Assembly (NCBI GenBank): GCA_023412275.1
Contig: JAEYNY010000183.1
Coordinates: 5,780 to 69,779 of the forward strand
Direction: 5' to 3'
DNA length: 64,000 bases
Source of the DNA: Bacillota bacterium
GTDB taxonomy: Bacteria; Bacillota; Clostridia; Acetivibrionales; DSM-1351
A program made the position numbers and the translations under genes. The notes below the pieces were generated by a model. It had not been told where the DNA came from. It made no database searches and saw only the letters and a list, made by a program, of their open reading frames with translations. Of this stretch, positions 43,802 to 52,744 are shown piece after piece (position 1 is the first letter of the stretch; each line of letters starts with the position of its first letter).

Positions 43802-44446
43802 ATGAAAGAATACAGAGTTATGGATAACGTATACCTTTTTAATAGTTATATTGATGCAATCGATCTGTCATTCAATCAGTTTCTTGTTTTAACTCCAATT
43901 CCAATGTTAATTCATACAGGTGCCATAGATCGAACTGAAGTGTTACTTCCAAAAATCAAGGAAGTGTTGGGCAGTCGCCCTTTGAAATACGTGTTTATTT
44001 CACATTTTGAATCAGACGAGTGCGGTGGTCTGGCACTTTTAAGAAATCACTATCCCGAAATAAAAGCGGTATGTTCTCAGATAACAGCAAGACAATTGAT
44101 GGGCTTTGGCATTACTGACAATATTGCGGTAGTTAACCCTCAGGACAAGATGAAAATTGGAGACAGCTTGTTTGAATTCATATCATACCCTTCTGAAATG
44201 CATCTTTGGGAGGGCTTAATGGTGGTTGAAACAAACAAGGGAATACTGTACAGCAGTGATATTTTTACCAGAACCGGTAAAATCCAAAATCCCATGGAGG
44301 AATCAAAAATATTTGAGGAGATACAAAATATTAACCTGCAGAAAGTGCCGTCTCAGGAAGCTCTTGAACGGCTGAAAAAAGACATTTCGGCCTTGAAGTT
44401 AAACTATCTGATGCCTGGTCACGGACCATGCCTGAAACTTATCTGA
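43802..44446 (+). CDS. Flavodiiron-like diiron protein (ODP family, metallo-beta-lactamase fold)
   Basis: This is a 214-residue protein with ATG 43802 after GGGAG. The fold is metallo-beta-lactamase, but the metal motif is HxExD (His 68, Glu 70, Asp 72), not HxHxDH. It is completed by His 134, Asp 153 and His 207 (PGHGP). The spacings (61 residues from Asp 72 to His 134, 18 from His 134 to Asp 153) match the diiron site of flavodiiron oxygen reductases. There is no flavodoxin domain, so it is a stand-alone diiron domain. In Treponema denticola such a protein (ODP) senses oxygen and iron for chemotaxis. Here it sits directly upstream of a chemotaxis operon, which supports a similar role. A small oxygen or NO scavenger is the alternative. 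Confidence 0.85.
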   Translation: MKEYRVMDNVYLFNSYIDAIDLSFNQFLVLTPIPMLIHTGAIDRTEVLLPKIKEVLGSRPLKYVFISHFESDECGGLALLRNHYPEIKAVCSQITARQLMGFGITDNIAVVNPQDKMKIGDSLFEFISYPSEMHLWEGLMVVETNKGILYSSDIFTRTGKIQNPMEESKIFEEIQNINLQKVPSQEALERLKKDISALKLNYLMPGHGPCLKLI

Positions 44447-44476
44447 AAAATTATGCCTTTCTTAAAAAGTCAATAG

Positions 44477-44505
44477 TTGACATAAATAATGGATAAATTT
44501 ATAAT
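44477..44505 (+). promoter_or_regulatory. Consensus sigma-A promoter of the chemotaxis operon
   Basis: TTGACA (44477-44482), a 17-base spacer and TATAAT (44500-44505) match the consensus at all twelve positions. The start of cheY is about 125 bases downstream of the expected transcription start, leaving a long leader. Confidence 0.85.
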
Positions 44506-44590
44506 ATGTTTGTAAACATAAGTTAAATTTAGTAAACCTTATAAATTCATCGATAAGCTAATTATGAAAACAAATAACTACTTGAATATA

Positions 44591-44616
44591 GGCGGAATTC
44601 GTTTATGAATTTCGCC
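44591..44616 (+). promoter_or_regulatory. Stem-loop in cheY leader
   Basis: GGCGGAATTC (44591-44600) pairs with GAATTTCGCC (44607-44616) around loop GTTTAT, ten pairs with one G-U. It ends seven bases before the cheY ribosome site GAAAGGA. No T run follows, so it is not a simple terminator; it may affect mRNA stability or translation. Confidence 0.55.
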
Positions 44617-44637
44617 TTAAATGAAAGGATACATAAA

Positions 44638-45003
44638 ATGGGAAAAAAGGTTCTTGTTGTTGATGATACTGTTTTTATGCGTACTTCATTAAGGCTATTA
44701 CTTGAAAGAAATGACTTCGAAGTAGTTGGTGAAGCTGACAATGGTATTGCAGCTGTTAACAAGTACAGAGAATTTATGCCTGATGTAGTAACAATGGATA
44801 TTACAATGCCGGAAATGGACGGGTTGCAGGCCTTAAAAGCTATTAAGGAAATTAATGCAAATGCAAAGATTGTAATGGTTTCTGCAATGGGGCAAGAAGC
44901 TCAGGTCAGAGAAGCTATATTGTATGGGGCAACTAGCTTTATTGTTAAACCATATAAAGATGAGCATGTTATAAACACATTAAGAAAAATTGCTGATTCG
45001 TAA
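44638..45003 (+). CDS. cheY: Chemotaxis response regulator CheY
   Basis: The start is ATG 44638, seven bases after GAAAGGA; the longer frame from 44605 would run through the leader stem-loop. The 121-residue protein is a single receiver domain: acidic pocket VVDDT, phospho-acceptor Asp in TMDITMPEMDG, conserved Thr/Ser region MVSAMG and Lys in IVKPY. It has no output domain. It should carry phosphoryl groups from the CheA that follows to the flagellar switch. It is the first gene of cheY-cheA-cheW-mcp-cheR-cheB. Confidence 0.94.
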   Translation: MGKKVLVVDDTVFMRTSLRLLLERNDFEVVGEADNGIAAVNKYREFMPDVVTMDITMPEMDGLQALKAIKEINANAKIVMVSAMGQEAQVREAILYGATSFIVKPYKDEHVINTLRKIADS

Positions 45004-45087
45004 CTATCTTTTTTTTCTTACTTATCTAATTTTACTAAAGAAGATAATTCATTAATTTGTACCCGTGATTACGGGTGGAGGTACATT

Positions 45088-47085
45088 ATGTCAGAGCAAG
45101 CCAGTAATGAACCAATGCTTGAGATATATTTGTATGAGACAGATCAGCTTATAGAACAACTTGAAACTATTATCATTGAAAGTGAAAAAGTCGGTAATTA
45201 TACTTGTGAAACTATAAATGAAATATTTCGAATAATGCACACTATCAAAGGTTCCTCGGCCATGATGCTGTTTAATAATATCTCAACTTTGGCACATGCC
45301 CTTGAGGATTTATTCTTTTTTATCCGTGAAGAAAAAAATCAATATATTAATTTTTCTGCAATATCTGATATAGTTCTGGAGGGTGTGGACTTTATTAAAA
45401 TTGAGCTGCAGAAAATCAAAAGAAACGATACTGCTGATGGTAATGCGGACAATCTTATAGCTGGTATAAGAGACCTTTTAGGTTACTTTAAAAAGGACAG
45501 TAAAGCTAAAGAATCGGTAAATCAAAGTAGTATTTATTCAAAGCAGGAAAATGCTTTAATAAGCACTTCTCCAAAAGAATTTCAGGCGGTAATCCGATTT
45601 GAGGATGGCTGTGAAATGGAGAATATCCGCGCATATTCCGTTATTCATAATCTAAAGCAGATCACAAAGGATTTTTACTATATACCTGAAGACATTGTAG
45701 ATGATGATAACAGCTCAAGCATCATACAAAAAAACGGTTTTAAAATTTTCTTTAATTCGGATAAAACATATGAAGAATTGCATGATTTTTTCAGTCAAAT
45801 AATTTTTCTTAAGGATTTGAATTTGGTTCACAATAATAATCAGGACTGTAGCAAACATGAAGAGGCAAATAACAAATACCAAGAAGGAACAAAAACATGT
45901 AACAACACACATCAAAGCATGATAAGTGTCAGTGTTTCAAAACTTGATACCCTTATGGATCTTGTTGGAGAGATGGTTATTGCCGAAGCCATGGTTACAC
46001 AAAATCCTGATTTGAAAAATCTTGAGCTGCCGGATTTTTACAAAGCAGCACGACAAATGCGAAAAATACATAATGAAATTCAACAAATGGTAATGTCTAT
46101 AAGAATGGTGCCTTTGGCAACTTCTTTTCACAAAATGCACAGGATTGTACGTGATATGTGCAAAAAGCTTGATAAAAAAGTGGATCTGGCTTTAATAGGA
46201 GAAGACACTGAAGTTGATAAAAACATTATTGAGCATATATCCGACCCCTTAATGCATCTTATAAGAAATTCCATAGACCACGGAATAGAAACAGCTAAAG
46301 AAAGATTGGCAGCGGGAAAATCAGAACGTGGTACTCTAACTCTTGAGGCGAAAAATTCCGGTAGTGATGTATTGATTATGGTGAAAGACGACGGACAGGG
46401 ACTTGATAAAAAGTCAATAATGAATAAAGCAAGAGAAAATGGCCTTATACATAAGCCTGAAAATGAAATGTTGGATAGGGAAATATATAATTTGATTTTT
46501 CTTCCAGGTTTTACTACAAACAACAACATCACTGAATTTTCAGGCAGAGGCGTGGGAATGGACGTAGTTGCAAAGAATATTGAAGCAGTCGGAGGAAGCG
46601 TATCTGTTGACAGTACTGAAGGGAAAGGTACTGTGATTACTCTTAAAATTCCTCTTACGCTGGCTATTATTGATGGTATGAACATAAAGGTGGGCAATTC
46701 AAGGTTTACAATTCCTACGACAGCTATCAAGGAGTCTTTCAGACCGAGTAAAAAAGATTTAATAACCGATCCCGACGAAAACGAGATGATAATGGTAAGA
46801 GGGATTTGTTATCCGGTATACAGGCTTCACCGCATTTATAACATAAAAACAGAAATAACTGAATTTGACCGGGGAATATTGTTAATGGTTGAACAAGACG
46901 AAAAATCCATATGTATCTTTGCTGATGAATTACTGGGTCAGCAGCAGGTGGTTGTTAAAACACTGCCTCCATATATTAAGAAAATATACCAAAACTCTGA
47001 TTTTGTGGGATGTACTTTGCTTGGTGACGGAAATATAAGTCTTATATTTGACGTATCACGACTTATTTTTACAAATAAAATATAA
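45088..47085 (+). CDS. cheA: Chemotaxis histidine kinase CheA
   Basis: This is a 665-residue protein with ATG 45088 after GGTGGAGGT. The Hpt domain at the N-terminus has phospho-acceptor His 51 (MHTIKGSS). A variable region of about 150 residues (around 120-270) takes the P2 place. The dimerisation helix starts SVSVSKLDTLMDLVGEM. The ATPase has the N box HLIRNSIDHGIE, G1 VKDDGQGLD and G2 GRGVGMDVV. The last 140 residues are a CheW-like coupling domain. It forms the receptor array with the CheW and MCP that follow and phosphorylates CheY and CheB. Confidence 0.95.
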   Translation: MSEQASNEPMLEIYLYETDQLIEQLETIIIESEKVGNYTCETINEIFRIMHTIKGSSAMMLFNNISTLAHALEDLFFFIREEKNQYINFSAISDIVLEGVDFIKIELQKIKRNDTADGNADNLIAGIRDLLGYFKKDSKAKESVNQSSIYSKQENALISTSPKEFQAVIRFEDGCEMENIRAYSVIHNLKQITKDFYYIPEDIVDDDNSSSIIQKNGFKIFFNSDKTYEELHDFFSQIIFLKDLNLVHNNNQDCSKHEEANNKYQEGTKTCNNTHQSMISVSVSKLDTLMDLVGEMVIAEAMVTQNPDLKNLELPDFYKAARQMRKIHNEIQQMVMSIRMVPLATSFHKMHRIVRDMCKKLDKKVDLALIGEDTEVDKNIIEHISDPLMHLIRNSIDHGIETAKERLAAGKSERGTLTLEAKNSGSDVLIMVKDDGQGLDKKSIMNKARENGLIHKPENEMLDREIYNLIFLPGFTTNNNITEFSGRGVGMDVVAKNIEAVGGSVSVDSTEGKGTVITLKIPLTLAIIDGMNIKVGNSRFTIPTTAIKESFRPSKKDLITDPDENEMIMVRGICYPVYRLHRIYNIKTEITEFDRGILLMVEQDEKSICIFADELLGQQQVVVKTLPPYIKKIYQNSDFVGCTLLGDGNISLIFDVSRLIFTNKI

Positions 47086-47111
47086 AATCTTAATAAAAAG
47101 GAGCTGTGATT

Positions 47112-47609
47112 ATGGAAAATGCAGTGGAGCAGGAATTACATGAGCAGGATGAAGATACTCAAAAAGATAAATTTCTGACATTCATGCTAGGAAAGGAATT
47201 TTATGGAATAGAAATAAGGCATGTAACTGAAATTATAGGGATTCAACCAATAACTGAGGTACCGGAACTGCCGGAGTACATCAGGGGGATTATTAATCTA
47301 AGAGGAAAGATAATCCCGGTAGTTGATGTAAGATTAAGGTTTAAAAAAACTTTCATGGAGTATAATGACCGGACTTGTGTTATTGTTGTTGATATTGACG
47401 ACCTATCGGCAGGACTGATTGTAGATAGTGTATCTGAGGTAATAACAATACCGGAATCTGATATAGTTCCGCCTCCGGATATTAAGAAAACAGGGAACAG
47501 ATTTATAAAAGGTATAGGCAAAGTAGATAATGATATTAAAATGTTGCTGGATTGTGAGAAGTTGTTGAATGAAAATGACGTAGAAATGTTAATTAATTCT
47601 AATAATTAG
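47112..47609 (+). CDS. cheW: Chemotaxis coupling protein CheW
   Basis: The start is ATG 47112, eight bases after AAGGAG. The 165-residue protein is a single CheW domain (FLTFMLGKEFYGIEI, VPELPEYIRGIINLRGKIIPVVDVR). It links CheA to the receptor encoded next. The N-terminal 20 residues are acidic. Spacing is 26 bases to cheA and 13 to the receptor gene, so the operon is tight. Confidence 0.95.
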   Translation: MENAVEQELHEQDEDTQKDKFLTFMLGKEFYGIEIRHVTEIIGIQPITEVPELPEYIRGIINLRGKIIPVVDVRLRFKKTFMEYNDRTCVIVVDIDDLSAGLIVDSVSEVITIPESDIVPPPDIKKTGNRFIKGIGKVDNDIKMLLDCEKLLNENDVEMLINSNN

Positions 47610-47622
47610 GGGGCCTTTCACA

Positions 47623-49326
47623 ATGAAATGGTTTAATAACTTAAAAATAGGAGTAAAGCTTGTATCAACATTTATAATTGTTGCATTATTAGCGGGAATA
47701 GTTGGAGTTGTGGGTATAATCAATATCAAAAAAGTAGACAAAAACTATACCGAACTTTATAAGAATTTTGGAATAGCTACCGCTAATATTGGAAAGGCAA
47801 GTACAGACTTTAACACCATCAGGGCGGTAACCAGAGATATATTGCTTAGTAATAGTGTTGAAGATAAGAAAAACTATAGCAATCAGATTAAGAATCTGGA
47901 CAAAGATGTTCAATTAAACCTTAAAGAGCTGTTTGATTCATTGCAAACTGAAGAAGGAGAAAAAGCATATACTGCATTAAATGAAAGTCTAAATAAGTAC
48001 AATGAAATCAGAGACAGGGTAATAAATATGGCAATTGCAGGACAAAATGATGAAGCCCTGACACTATTTTATAAAGAAGGAACAGAACCTGCAAAATTAG
48101 CAAAACAGTACATAGATGAATTATTTGACCTAAAGGAAAATGGCGGAGTGGAGAGAGCAGAAGAATACTCCGGAGATACTGACACTACTGTTTACACGAT
48201 GCTTGCAGTTGTAGTGATAGCAGTGATTGTTGCTGTACTTCTGGGGATCTTTATTTCCAGAATAATAAGTGTTCCAGTAAATAGGCTTGTTATTGCTGCC
48301 GAAAAAATTGCAGACGGTGATTTGAATGTTGATGTTAAGCAAAATTCAAAAGACGAGATAGGAATGCTTGCTTCAGCCTTTAAAAGGATGTCGGATAATT
48401 TGAACGATGTCATATCCAGCATCAGTTCGGCTGCGGAACAAGTATCTTCAGGCTCCAGACAGGTATCTGATTCCAGTGTAGCACTTTCTCAGGGCGCAAC
48501 TGAACAGGCCAGCTCAATAGAAGAATTAACAGCATCTCTTGAAGAAATATCAGCCCAAACAAGATTAAATGCTGAAAATGCAACACAAGCCAGCAGTCTT
48601 GCGGAAAATGTAAAGACAATAGCTTTAAAGGGCAACGAGCATATGAAGGAAATGCTTAGTGCAATGGATGAGATTAATGATTCATCAAGTAATATTTCCA
48701 AGATAATCAAGGTAATAGATGAGATTGCATTTCAGACAAACATACTTGCCCTTAATGCAGCTGTAGAAGCGGCAAGAGCAGGACAACACGGGAAAGGTTT
48801 TGCTGTAGTTGCAGAGGAGGTCAGAAATCTGGCTGCTCGTTCCGCAAATGCCGCAAAGGAAACTACTGATATGATTGAGGGTTCAATACGTAAGGTAGAA
48901 GGCGGAACAAAAATAGCCAATGAAACAGCAGAAGCATTGGGATTGATTGTTAATGGTGTTGCCAAGGCGGCTGATCTTGTAGGTAATATTGCAGAAGCAT
49001 CAAATGAGCAGGCAGCAGGAATTGAACAAATAAATCAGGGGATTATGCAGGTTTCGCAGGTAATTCAGGCTAACTCAGCAACTTCTGAGGAAAGTGCTGC
49101 TGCAAGTGAAGAGCTTTCCAGTCAGGCAGAGCTTTTAAGCGAGCAGGTGGAAAGGTTCACACTTAAGAAAGCTGTACGTTCAACAGACAACTACAGAGGA
49201 GACGGTGAAATTAGCCCGGAAATATTGAAAATTCTTAATAAAATGAGTGAAAAAAGTAAAAATACCACCCAGAATGTAAGAACTAAAACAATAGATTTAA
49301 GCGACAAGGAATTTGGCAAATATTAA
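47623..49326 (+). CDS. Methyl-accepting chemotaxis protein (4-helix-bundle sensor)
   Basis: This is a 567-residue receptor with ATG 47623 after GGGGG. Transmembrane helix 1 is at about 12-32 and helix 2 at about 190-212 (MLAVVVIAVIVAVLLGIF). A helical periplasmic-type sensor of about 155 residues lies between them, probably a 4HB-MCP domain. A HAMP domain (about 213-265) leads to the signalling helix pair, with the highly conserved tip EIAFQTNILALNAAVEAARAG. The C-terminal tail has no NWETF-like pentapeptide. Ligand unknown. Being within the che operon it is likely a main receptor for this array. Confidence 0.94.
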   Translation: MKWFNNLKIGVKLVSTFIIVALLAGIVGVVGIINIKKVDKNYTELYKNFGIATANIGKASTDFNTIRAVTRDILLSNSVEDKKNYSNQIKNLDKDVQLNLKELFDSLQTEEGEKAYTALNESLNKYNEIRDRVINMAIAGQNDEALTLFYKEGTEPAKLAKQYIDELFDLKENGGVERAEEYSGDTDTTVYTMLAVVVIAVIVAVLLGIFISRIISVPVNRLVIAAEKIADGDLNVDVKQNSKDEIGMLASAFKRMSDNLNDVISSISSAAEQVSSGSRQVSDSSVALSQGATEQASSIEELTASLEEISAQTRLNAENATQASSLAENVKTIALKGNEHMKEMLSAMDEINDSSSNISKIIKVIDEIAFQTNILALNAAVEAARAGQHGKGFAVVAEEVRNLAARSANAAKETTDMIEGSIRKVEGGTKIANETAEALGLIVNGVAKAADLVGNIAEASNEQAAGIEQINQGIMQVSQVIQANSATSEESAAASEELSSQAELLSEQVERFTLKKAVRSTDNYRGDGEISPEILKILNKMSEKSKNTTQNVRTKTIDLSDKEFGKY

Positions 49327-49355
49327 ATTATACAAATTTGGTGGGGAAATTATAA

Positions 49356-50168
49356 ATGATTTCTATTACTGAAAAGGAATTTAAGCAGTTAGCGGAATAT
49401 ATTGAATATAAATATGGTATCCATCTGAAGCCTGAGAAACGGGTTCTTGTAATGGGAAGACTTCAAAACGTTTTAAATTCTCTGGATATTGATAACTTTA
49501 CTGATTATTTCGCCCATGTAACCAGCGACAGAACAGACAACTCAGAACAAGTACTAATTGACAGGATTACAACAAACCATACATTTTTTATGAGAGAGGC
49601 TGAACACTTTGAATATTACAAAAACAATGTTCTGCCACATCTGGTACAGAATGTAAGAAACAAGGATTTAAGGATATGGAGTGCGGGATGCTCCACAGGC
49701 GAGGAACCCTATACTTTGGCAATGATAAACCGCGACTGTTTGGGAAATGAAAAGGTATATTGGGATACCAAAATTTTGGCTACCGATATATCAAAAAAAG
49801 TACTGGAAACTGCAGCAAACGGCATATATAATGATGAGGAGCTTCTTCAGCTTCCGGTGTGCTGGAGAACAAATTATTTTAAAAATTATAACAGCCGGAG
49901 TTCAATAGTAAAAGATCTGATAAAGGAGGATGTCATATTTCGAAAGTTCAACCTGATGGATAGTTTTCCTTTTAAAAAAAAGTTTCATGTGATTTTTTGT
50001 AGAAATGTTATGATTTATTTTGATAATATCACAAAAAATACACTTATTAATAAATTTTATGATATATTGGAATATGGCGGATACTTATTTGTAGGTCATT
50101 CTGAGTCGATTAGCCGAGACAAAACAGGTTTCAGATATGTTATGCCTTCTTTGTACATTAAAGAGTAG
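49356..50168 (+). CDS. cheR: Chemotaxis receptor methyltransferase CheR
   Basis: This is a 270-residue protein with ATG 49356 after GGTGGGG. It has the helical N-terminal CheR domain (about 1-70) and the SAM-binding domain (RIWSAGCSTGEEPYTLAM, FCRNVMIYFD, GHSES). It methylates glutamates on receptors, using S-adenosylmethionine, and works against the CheB encoded downstream. It has no C-terminal tetratricopeptide extension. Confidence 0.95.
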   Translation: MISITEKEFKQLAEYIEYKYGIHLKPEKRVLVMGRLQNVLNSLDIDNFTDYFAHVTSDRTDNSEQVLIDRITTNHTFFMREAEHFEYYKNNVLPHLVQNVRNKDLRIWSAGCSTGEEPYTLAMINRDCLGNEKVYWDTKILATDISKKVLETAANGIYNDEELLQLPVCWRTNYFKNYNSRSSIVKDLIKEDVIFRKFNLMDSFPFKKKFHVIFCRNVMIYFDNITKNTLINKFYDILEYGGYLFVGHSESISRDKTGFRYVMPSLYIKE

Positions 50169-50254
50169 ATAATGCAAATTTTGCTTAAGTGAATTAAAAC
50201 AGAATTTGTGCAAATAATACTTTAGGAAAGCCAATTTCAAAGGAGGAATACACA

Positions 50255-50428
50255 ATGTCTGTTAAAAAAATGAGTCAGCCTAATACTGGCATAAAATGTA
50301 TTGTTAATACATGTCACTATTATATGAATGGTGATCACTGTACTGCTGAACAGATAGAAGTTCAGCCTAGAAATGCAAGAGACACTCAGGAAACAGATTG
50401 TGCTACATTTTTACCTGAAAACCAGTAA
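50255..50428 (+). CDS. Small DUF1540 Cys-containing protein
   Basis: This 57-residue protein has ATG 50255 five bases after AAAGGAGGA, an excellent ribosome site. It has four spaced cysteines (15, 20, 29, 49) with the pattern CxxxxC, C, C and the ending DCATF, typical of the DUF1540 family in clostridia. The spacing suggests a small metal or Fe-S site. It lies between cheR and cheB and is followed by a terminator. No function is known for the family. Confidence 0.85.
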   Translation: MSVKKMSQPNTGIKCIVNTCHYYMNGDHCTAEQIEVQPRNARDTQETDCATFLPENQ

Positions 50429-50457
50429 GCTAATAGATTATAATTTTAGATTCTAAA

Positions 50458-50492
50458 AACGCCATACCTCTATAAAAGGGGTATGGTGTTTT
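50458..50492 (+). terminator. Rho-independent terminator after the DUF1540 gene
   Basis: AACGCCATACC (50458-50468) pairs with GGTATGGTGTT (50480-50490) in an 11-bp stem with one G-U, then TTTT. It separates cheB from the rest of the che operon. Confidence 0.85.
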
Positions 50493-50540
50493 AATGTAGA
50501 ATATATTAACCATATGAATATACAGGAAAGGTTACATGGT

Positions 50541-51554
50541 ATGAAAAAAATCAAAGTGCTGGTTGTTGACGACAGTTTATTGTTTCGTGAAGTTATTTCA
50601 AGGGGGATAACTCTGGACCCGGAAATTGAAGTAGTTGCAAAGGCAGTTGATCCTTTTGATGCCAGAGATAAAATAGAAGAGTTTGATCCTGATGTTATGA
50701 TCTGTGACATTGAAATGCCTAAAATGAATGGTATTGAGTTTATAAGCAGGCTTTTACCACAGCATATGATTCCTATTATTGTTGTAAGTTCTATTAGCGA
50801 AGCTGTGTTCGATGCAATAAAAGCCGGAGCAGTAGATTTTATTCTAAAACCGGATATGCAAATATCCAAAAACGTGGAAGACTTCATAAATGAATTAACA
50901 ACAAAAGTAAAAATTGCAAAAAAATCCAAACTCCCGGAAAGAATCAGAATTATCGGTGAAACTGTATCCTCGGATATAAAATTTGACAGCAGTAAAATTA
51001 TTGCAATAGGTGCTTCAACAGGGGGAACTGAGGCTGTTTTCAACATTCTTAAACAGTTGCCGCCAAACATTCCCGGTATAGTTATAGTTCAACATATACC
51101 CCCAATGTTTTCACGGATGTTCGCCGAAAGACTCAATAATCAAACCGGATTAAGAGTTAAAGAGGCTAACAACGGTGACTATGTTGAAGAAGGAAGAGTA
51201 CTTGTAGCACCTGGAGATTATCATATGAGAGTCAGGAAGGCAGGAGAGCGCTACAGGGTTGAAGTATTTCAGAGTGAAAAGGTTAATGGACATTGTCCTT
51301 CTGTCGATATACTATTTGAATCAGTAGCTAAGGAAGCAGGGAACAATGCAGTTGGAGTCATATTAACGGGAATGGGCTCTGACGGAGCCAAGGGATTATT
51401 GGCTATGAGAGGAAAAGGCGCAAGAACCATCGGACAGGATGAAAAGTCCTGCGTTGTTTACGGTATGCCGAGAGCTGCATATGAAATCGGAGCGGTAGAA
51501 AAGCAAACATCCCTTGAGAATATTCCCAAGTTACTGGTTTCAATGTTAAAATAA
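50541..51554 (+). CDS. cheB: Chemotaxis receptor methylesterase/deamidase CheB
   Basis: The start is taken as ATG 50541 (MKKIKVLVVDD), about ten bases after AGGAAAGG; the ATG at 50514 has no ribosome site. The 337-residue protein has a receiver domain (Asp in MICDIEMPKMNG) and a CheB catalytic domain with Ser in GASTGG, His in VQHIPP and Asp in GMGSDG. It removes receptor methyl groups and is activated by CheA. A terminator precedes it, so it may have its own promoter. Confidence 0.95.
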   Translation: MKKIKVLVVDDSLLFREVISRGITLDPEIEVVAKAVDPFDARDKIEEFDPDVMICDIEMPKMNGIEFISRLLPQHMIPIIVVSSISEAVFDAIKAGAVDFILKPDMQISKNVEDFINELTTKVKIAKKSKLPERIRIIGETVSSDIKFDSSKIIAIGASTGGTEAVFNILKQLPPNIPGIVIVQHIPPMFSRMFAERLNNQTGLRVKEANNGDYVEEGRVLVAPGDYHMRVRKAGERYRVEVFQSEKVNGHCPSVDILFESVAKEAGNNAVGVILTGMGSDGAKGLLAMRGKGARTIGQDEKSCVVYGMPRAAYEIGAVEKQTSLENIPKLLVSMLK

Positions 51555-51590
51555 AAGATTTTTATGAATGGTCAGTTGAAAGGGAGTTTT

Positions 51591-51926
51591 ATGAATATAC
51601 AGATTTATGGGGCCAAAGGGTTCGAGACACAGAAAGCAGAGAGATATTTCAAAGAGCGGAAAATCAGCTACCAGTATATAGACCTTTTCAAGTACGGAAT
51701 GAGCAAAGGTGAATTCGAAAGTGTAAAAGCAGCCGTGGGGATAAGTAATTTGATAAATACAGAATCAAAAGAATACGAAAAGCTCAATATGAGAAATCTA
51801 GGAGTAGGCAAAGTTGCACAAGAGGTTCTTTTAAAAAATCCCAAGCTTTTTAAAAGCCCCATAGTAAGAAATGGAAAACAGGCAACAGTGGGTTATCAGC
51901 CTGACATATGGATTCAATGGGAATAG
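51591..51926 (+). CDS. ArsC/Spx-fold protein without cysteines
   Basis: The start is ATG 51591 after AGGGAG. The 111-residue protein follows the ArsC/YffB/Spx thioredoxin-like fold: IQIYGAKGFETQKAERYFKE, YIDLFKYGMSKGEF, then LLKNPKLFKSPIVRNGKQATVGYQPDIW at the end. The usual catalytic Cys (CxxC or CxxS after the first strand) is replaced by AKGFE and the protein has no Cys at all. It cannot reduce arsenate by the known route. It may be a binding or adaptor protein, as with Spx. It is convergent with the next gene, four bases away. Confidence 0.8.
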   Translation: MNIQIYGAKGFETQKAERYFKERKISYQYIDLFKYGMSKGEFESVKAAVGISNLINTESKEYEKLNMRNLGVGKVAQEVLLKNPKLFKSPIVRNGKQATVGYQPDIWIQWE

Positions 51927-51930
51927 AATA

Positions 51931-52557
51931 TCAATGCCTTATATAATAAACTACCTTTACGGTCATACTTCCAATGTCCTTGAGCCTGTTGAACACCAAG
52001 CCGGATACCCAATGAATATTGTTTAAGCCGTGGAGGCTTGTAAGAATGGAAATGCATAAGTCTGCCGAAATCCATACAAAGCATATATTGCTGATTAATG
52101 TCTTGGTACCCAGTGAAAGAACTTTTATCTTCCTCATTATTACAGGATGTATGCTATAAACAGCTATAAGTGACATTATTCCCCAAATCAGGGTATTCCT
52201 CAAACAAATTATTCCAAGAAAATTTAAAGAATCCCCACTATAATCCCATAGTTCACGTTTCAGAACATTTTGAAGGAGAAGTCCTGTAATAAGCTCCAAA
52301 ACAGTAGTGATAAGTATTGCACCAAAAAATATAAGGATAGGGCGAGATTTTAATTTATCAAGAAGAAGTACAACCAAAATTGTACCGACTCCATAAATTC
52401 CACATAAAGGGCTTATGAGAAACCCTCTTTTTATAAAATGCCAGTGATAAACAGACATATACACTGTTTCCATTAACCAACCACAGAAAGAATATATAAT
52501 AAAGCATAGAAATACATCATAGACCTTTGCCATATATTTTGATACGTTATTGTTCAT
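51931..52557 (-). CDS. CmpB-like integral membrane protein (putative ABC-transporter type IV family)
   Basis: The start is taken as the ATG at 52557-52555 with AAGAGAG upstream; a TTG at 52611 is possible but has no ribosome site. The protein is 208 residues with about six hydrophobic helices. The motif FCGWLMETVYMSVYHWHFIKRGFLISPLCGIYGVG is the signature of the PF06541 family. Its members are usually called putative ABC permeases but no transport partner is encoded nearby. Function is not established. Confidence 0.82.
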   Translation of the reverse strand: MNNNVSKYMAKVYDVFLCFIIYSFCGWLMETVYMSVYHWHFIKRGFLISPLCGIYGVGTILVVLLLDKLKSRPILIFFGAILITTVLELITGLLLQNVLKRELWDYSGDSLNFLGIICLRNTLIWGIMSLIAVYSIHPVIMRKIKVLSLGTKTLISNICFVWISADLCISILTSLHGLNNIHWVSGLVFNRLKDIGSMTVKVVYYIRH

Positions 52558-52744
52558 ATATGCAGCTCTCTTATTGGATTTGTTTAATATCATGCTATGA
52601 AATTCAAACAAATAGCGTTACTTTTATATGTGTATTCAAAGTTATTTAATAATATTTCAATATAAAATTTTGTTAATTGACATTACCGATTTGCTTTGCT
52701 AATATCGTGGTACAGTTATCTATGCTTGCGGAGGAATAATTAAA

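Noticed and set aside
46128..46730. Minus-strand open frame of 200 codons inside cheA
   Set aside because: Antisense to the conserved CheA ATPase region; low-complexity translation and no family.
50453..51070. Minus-strand open frame of 205 codons over cheB
   Set aside because: Antisense of conserved CheB sequence; no independent support.
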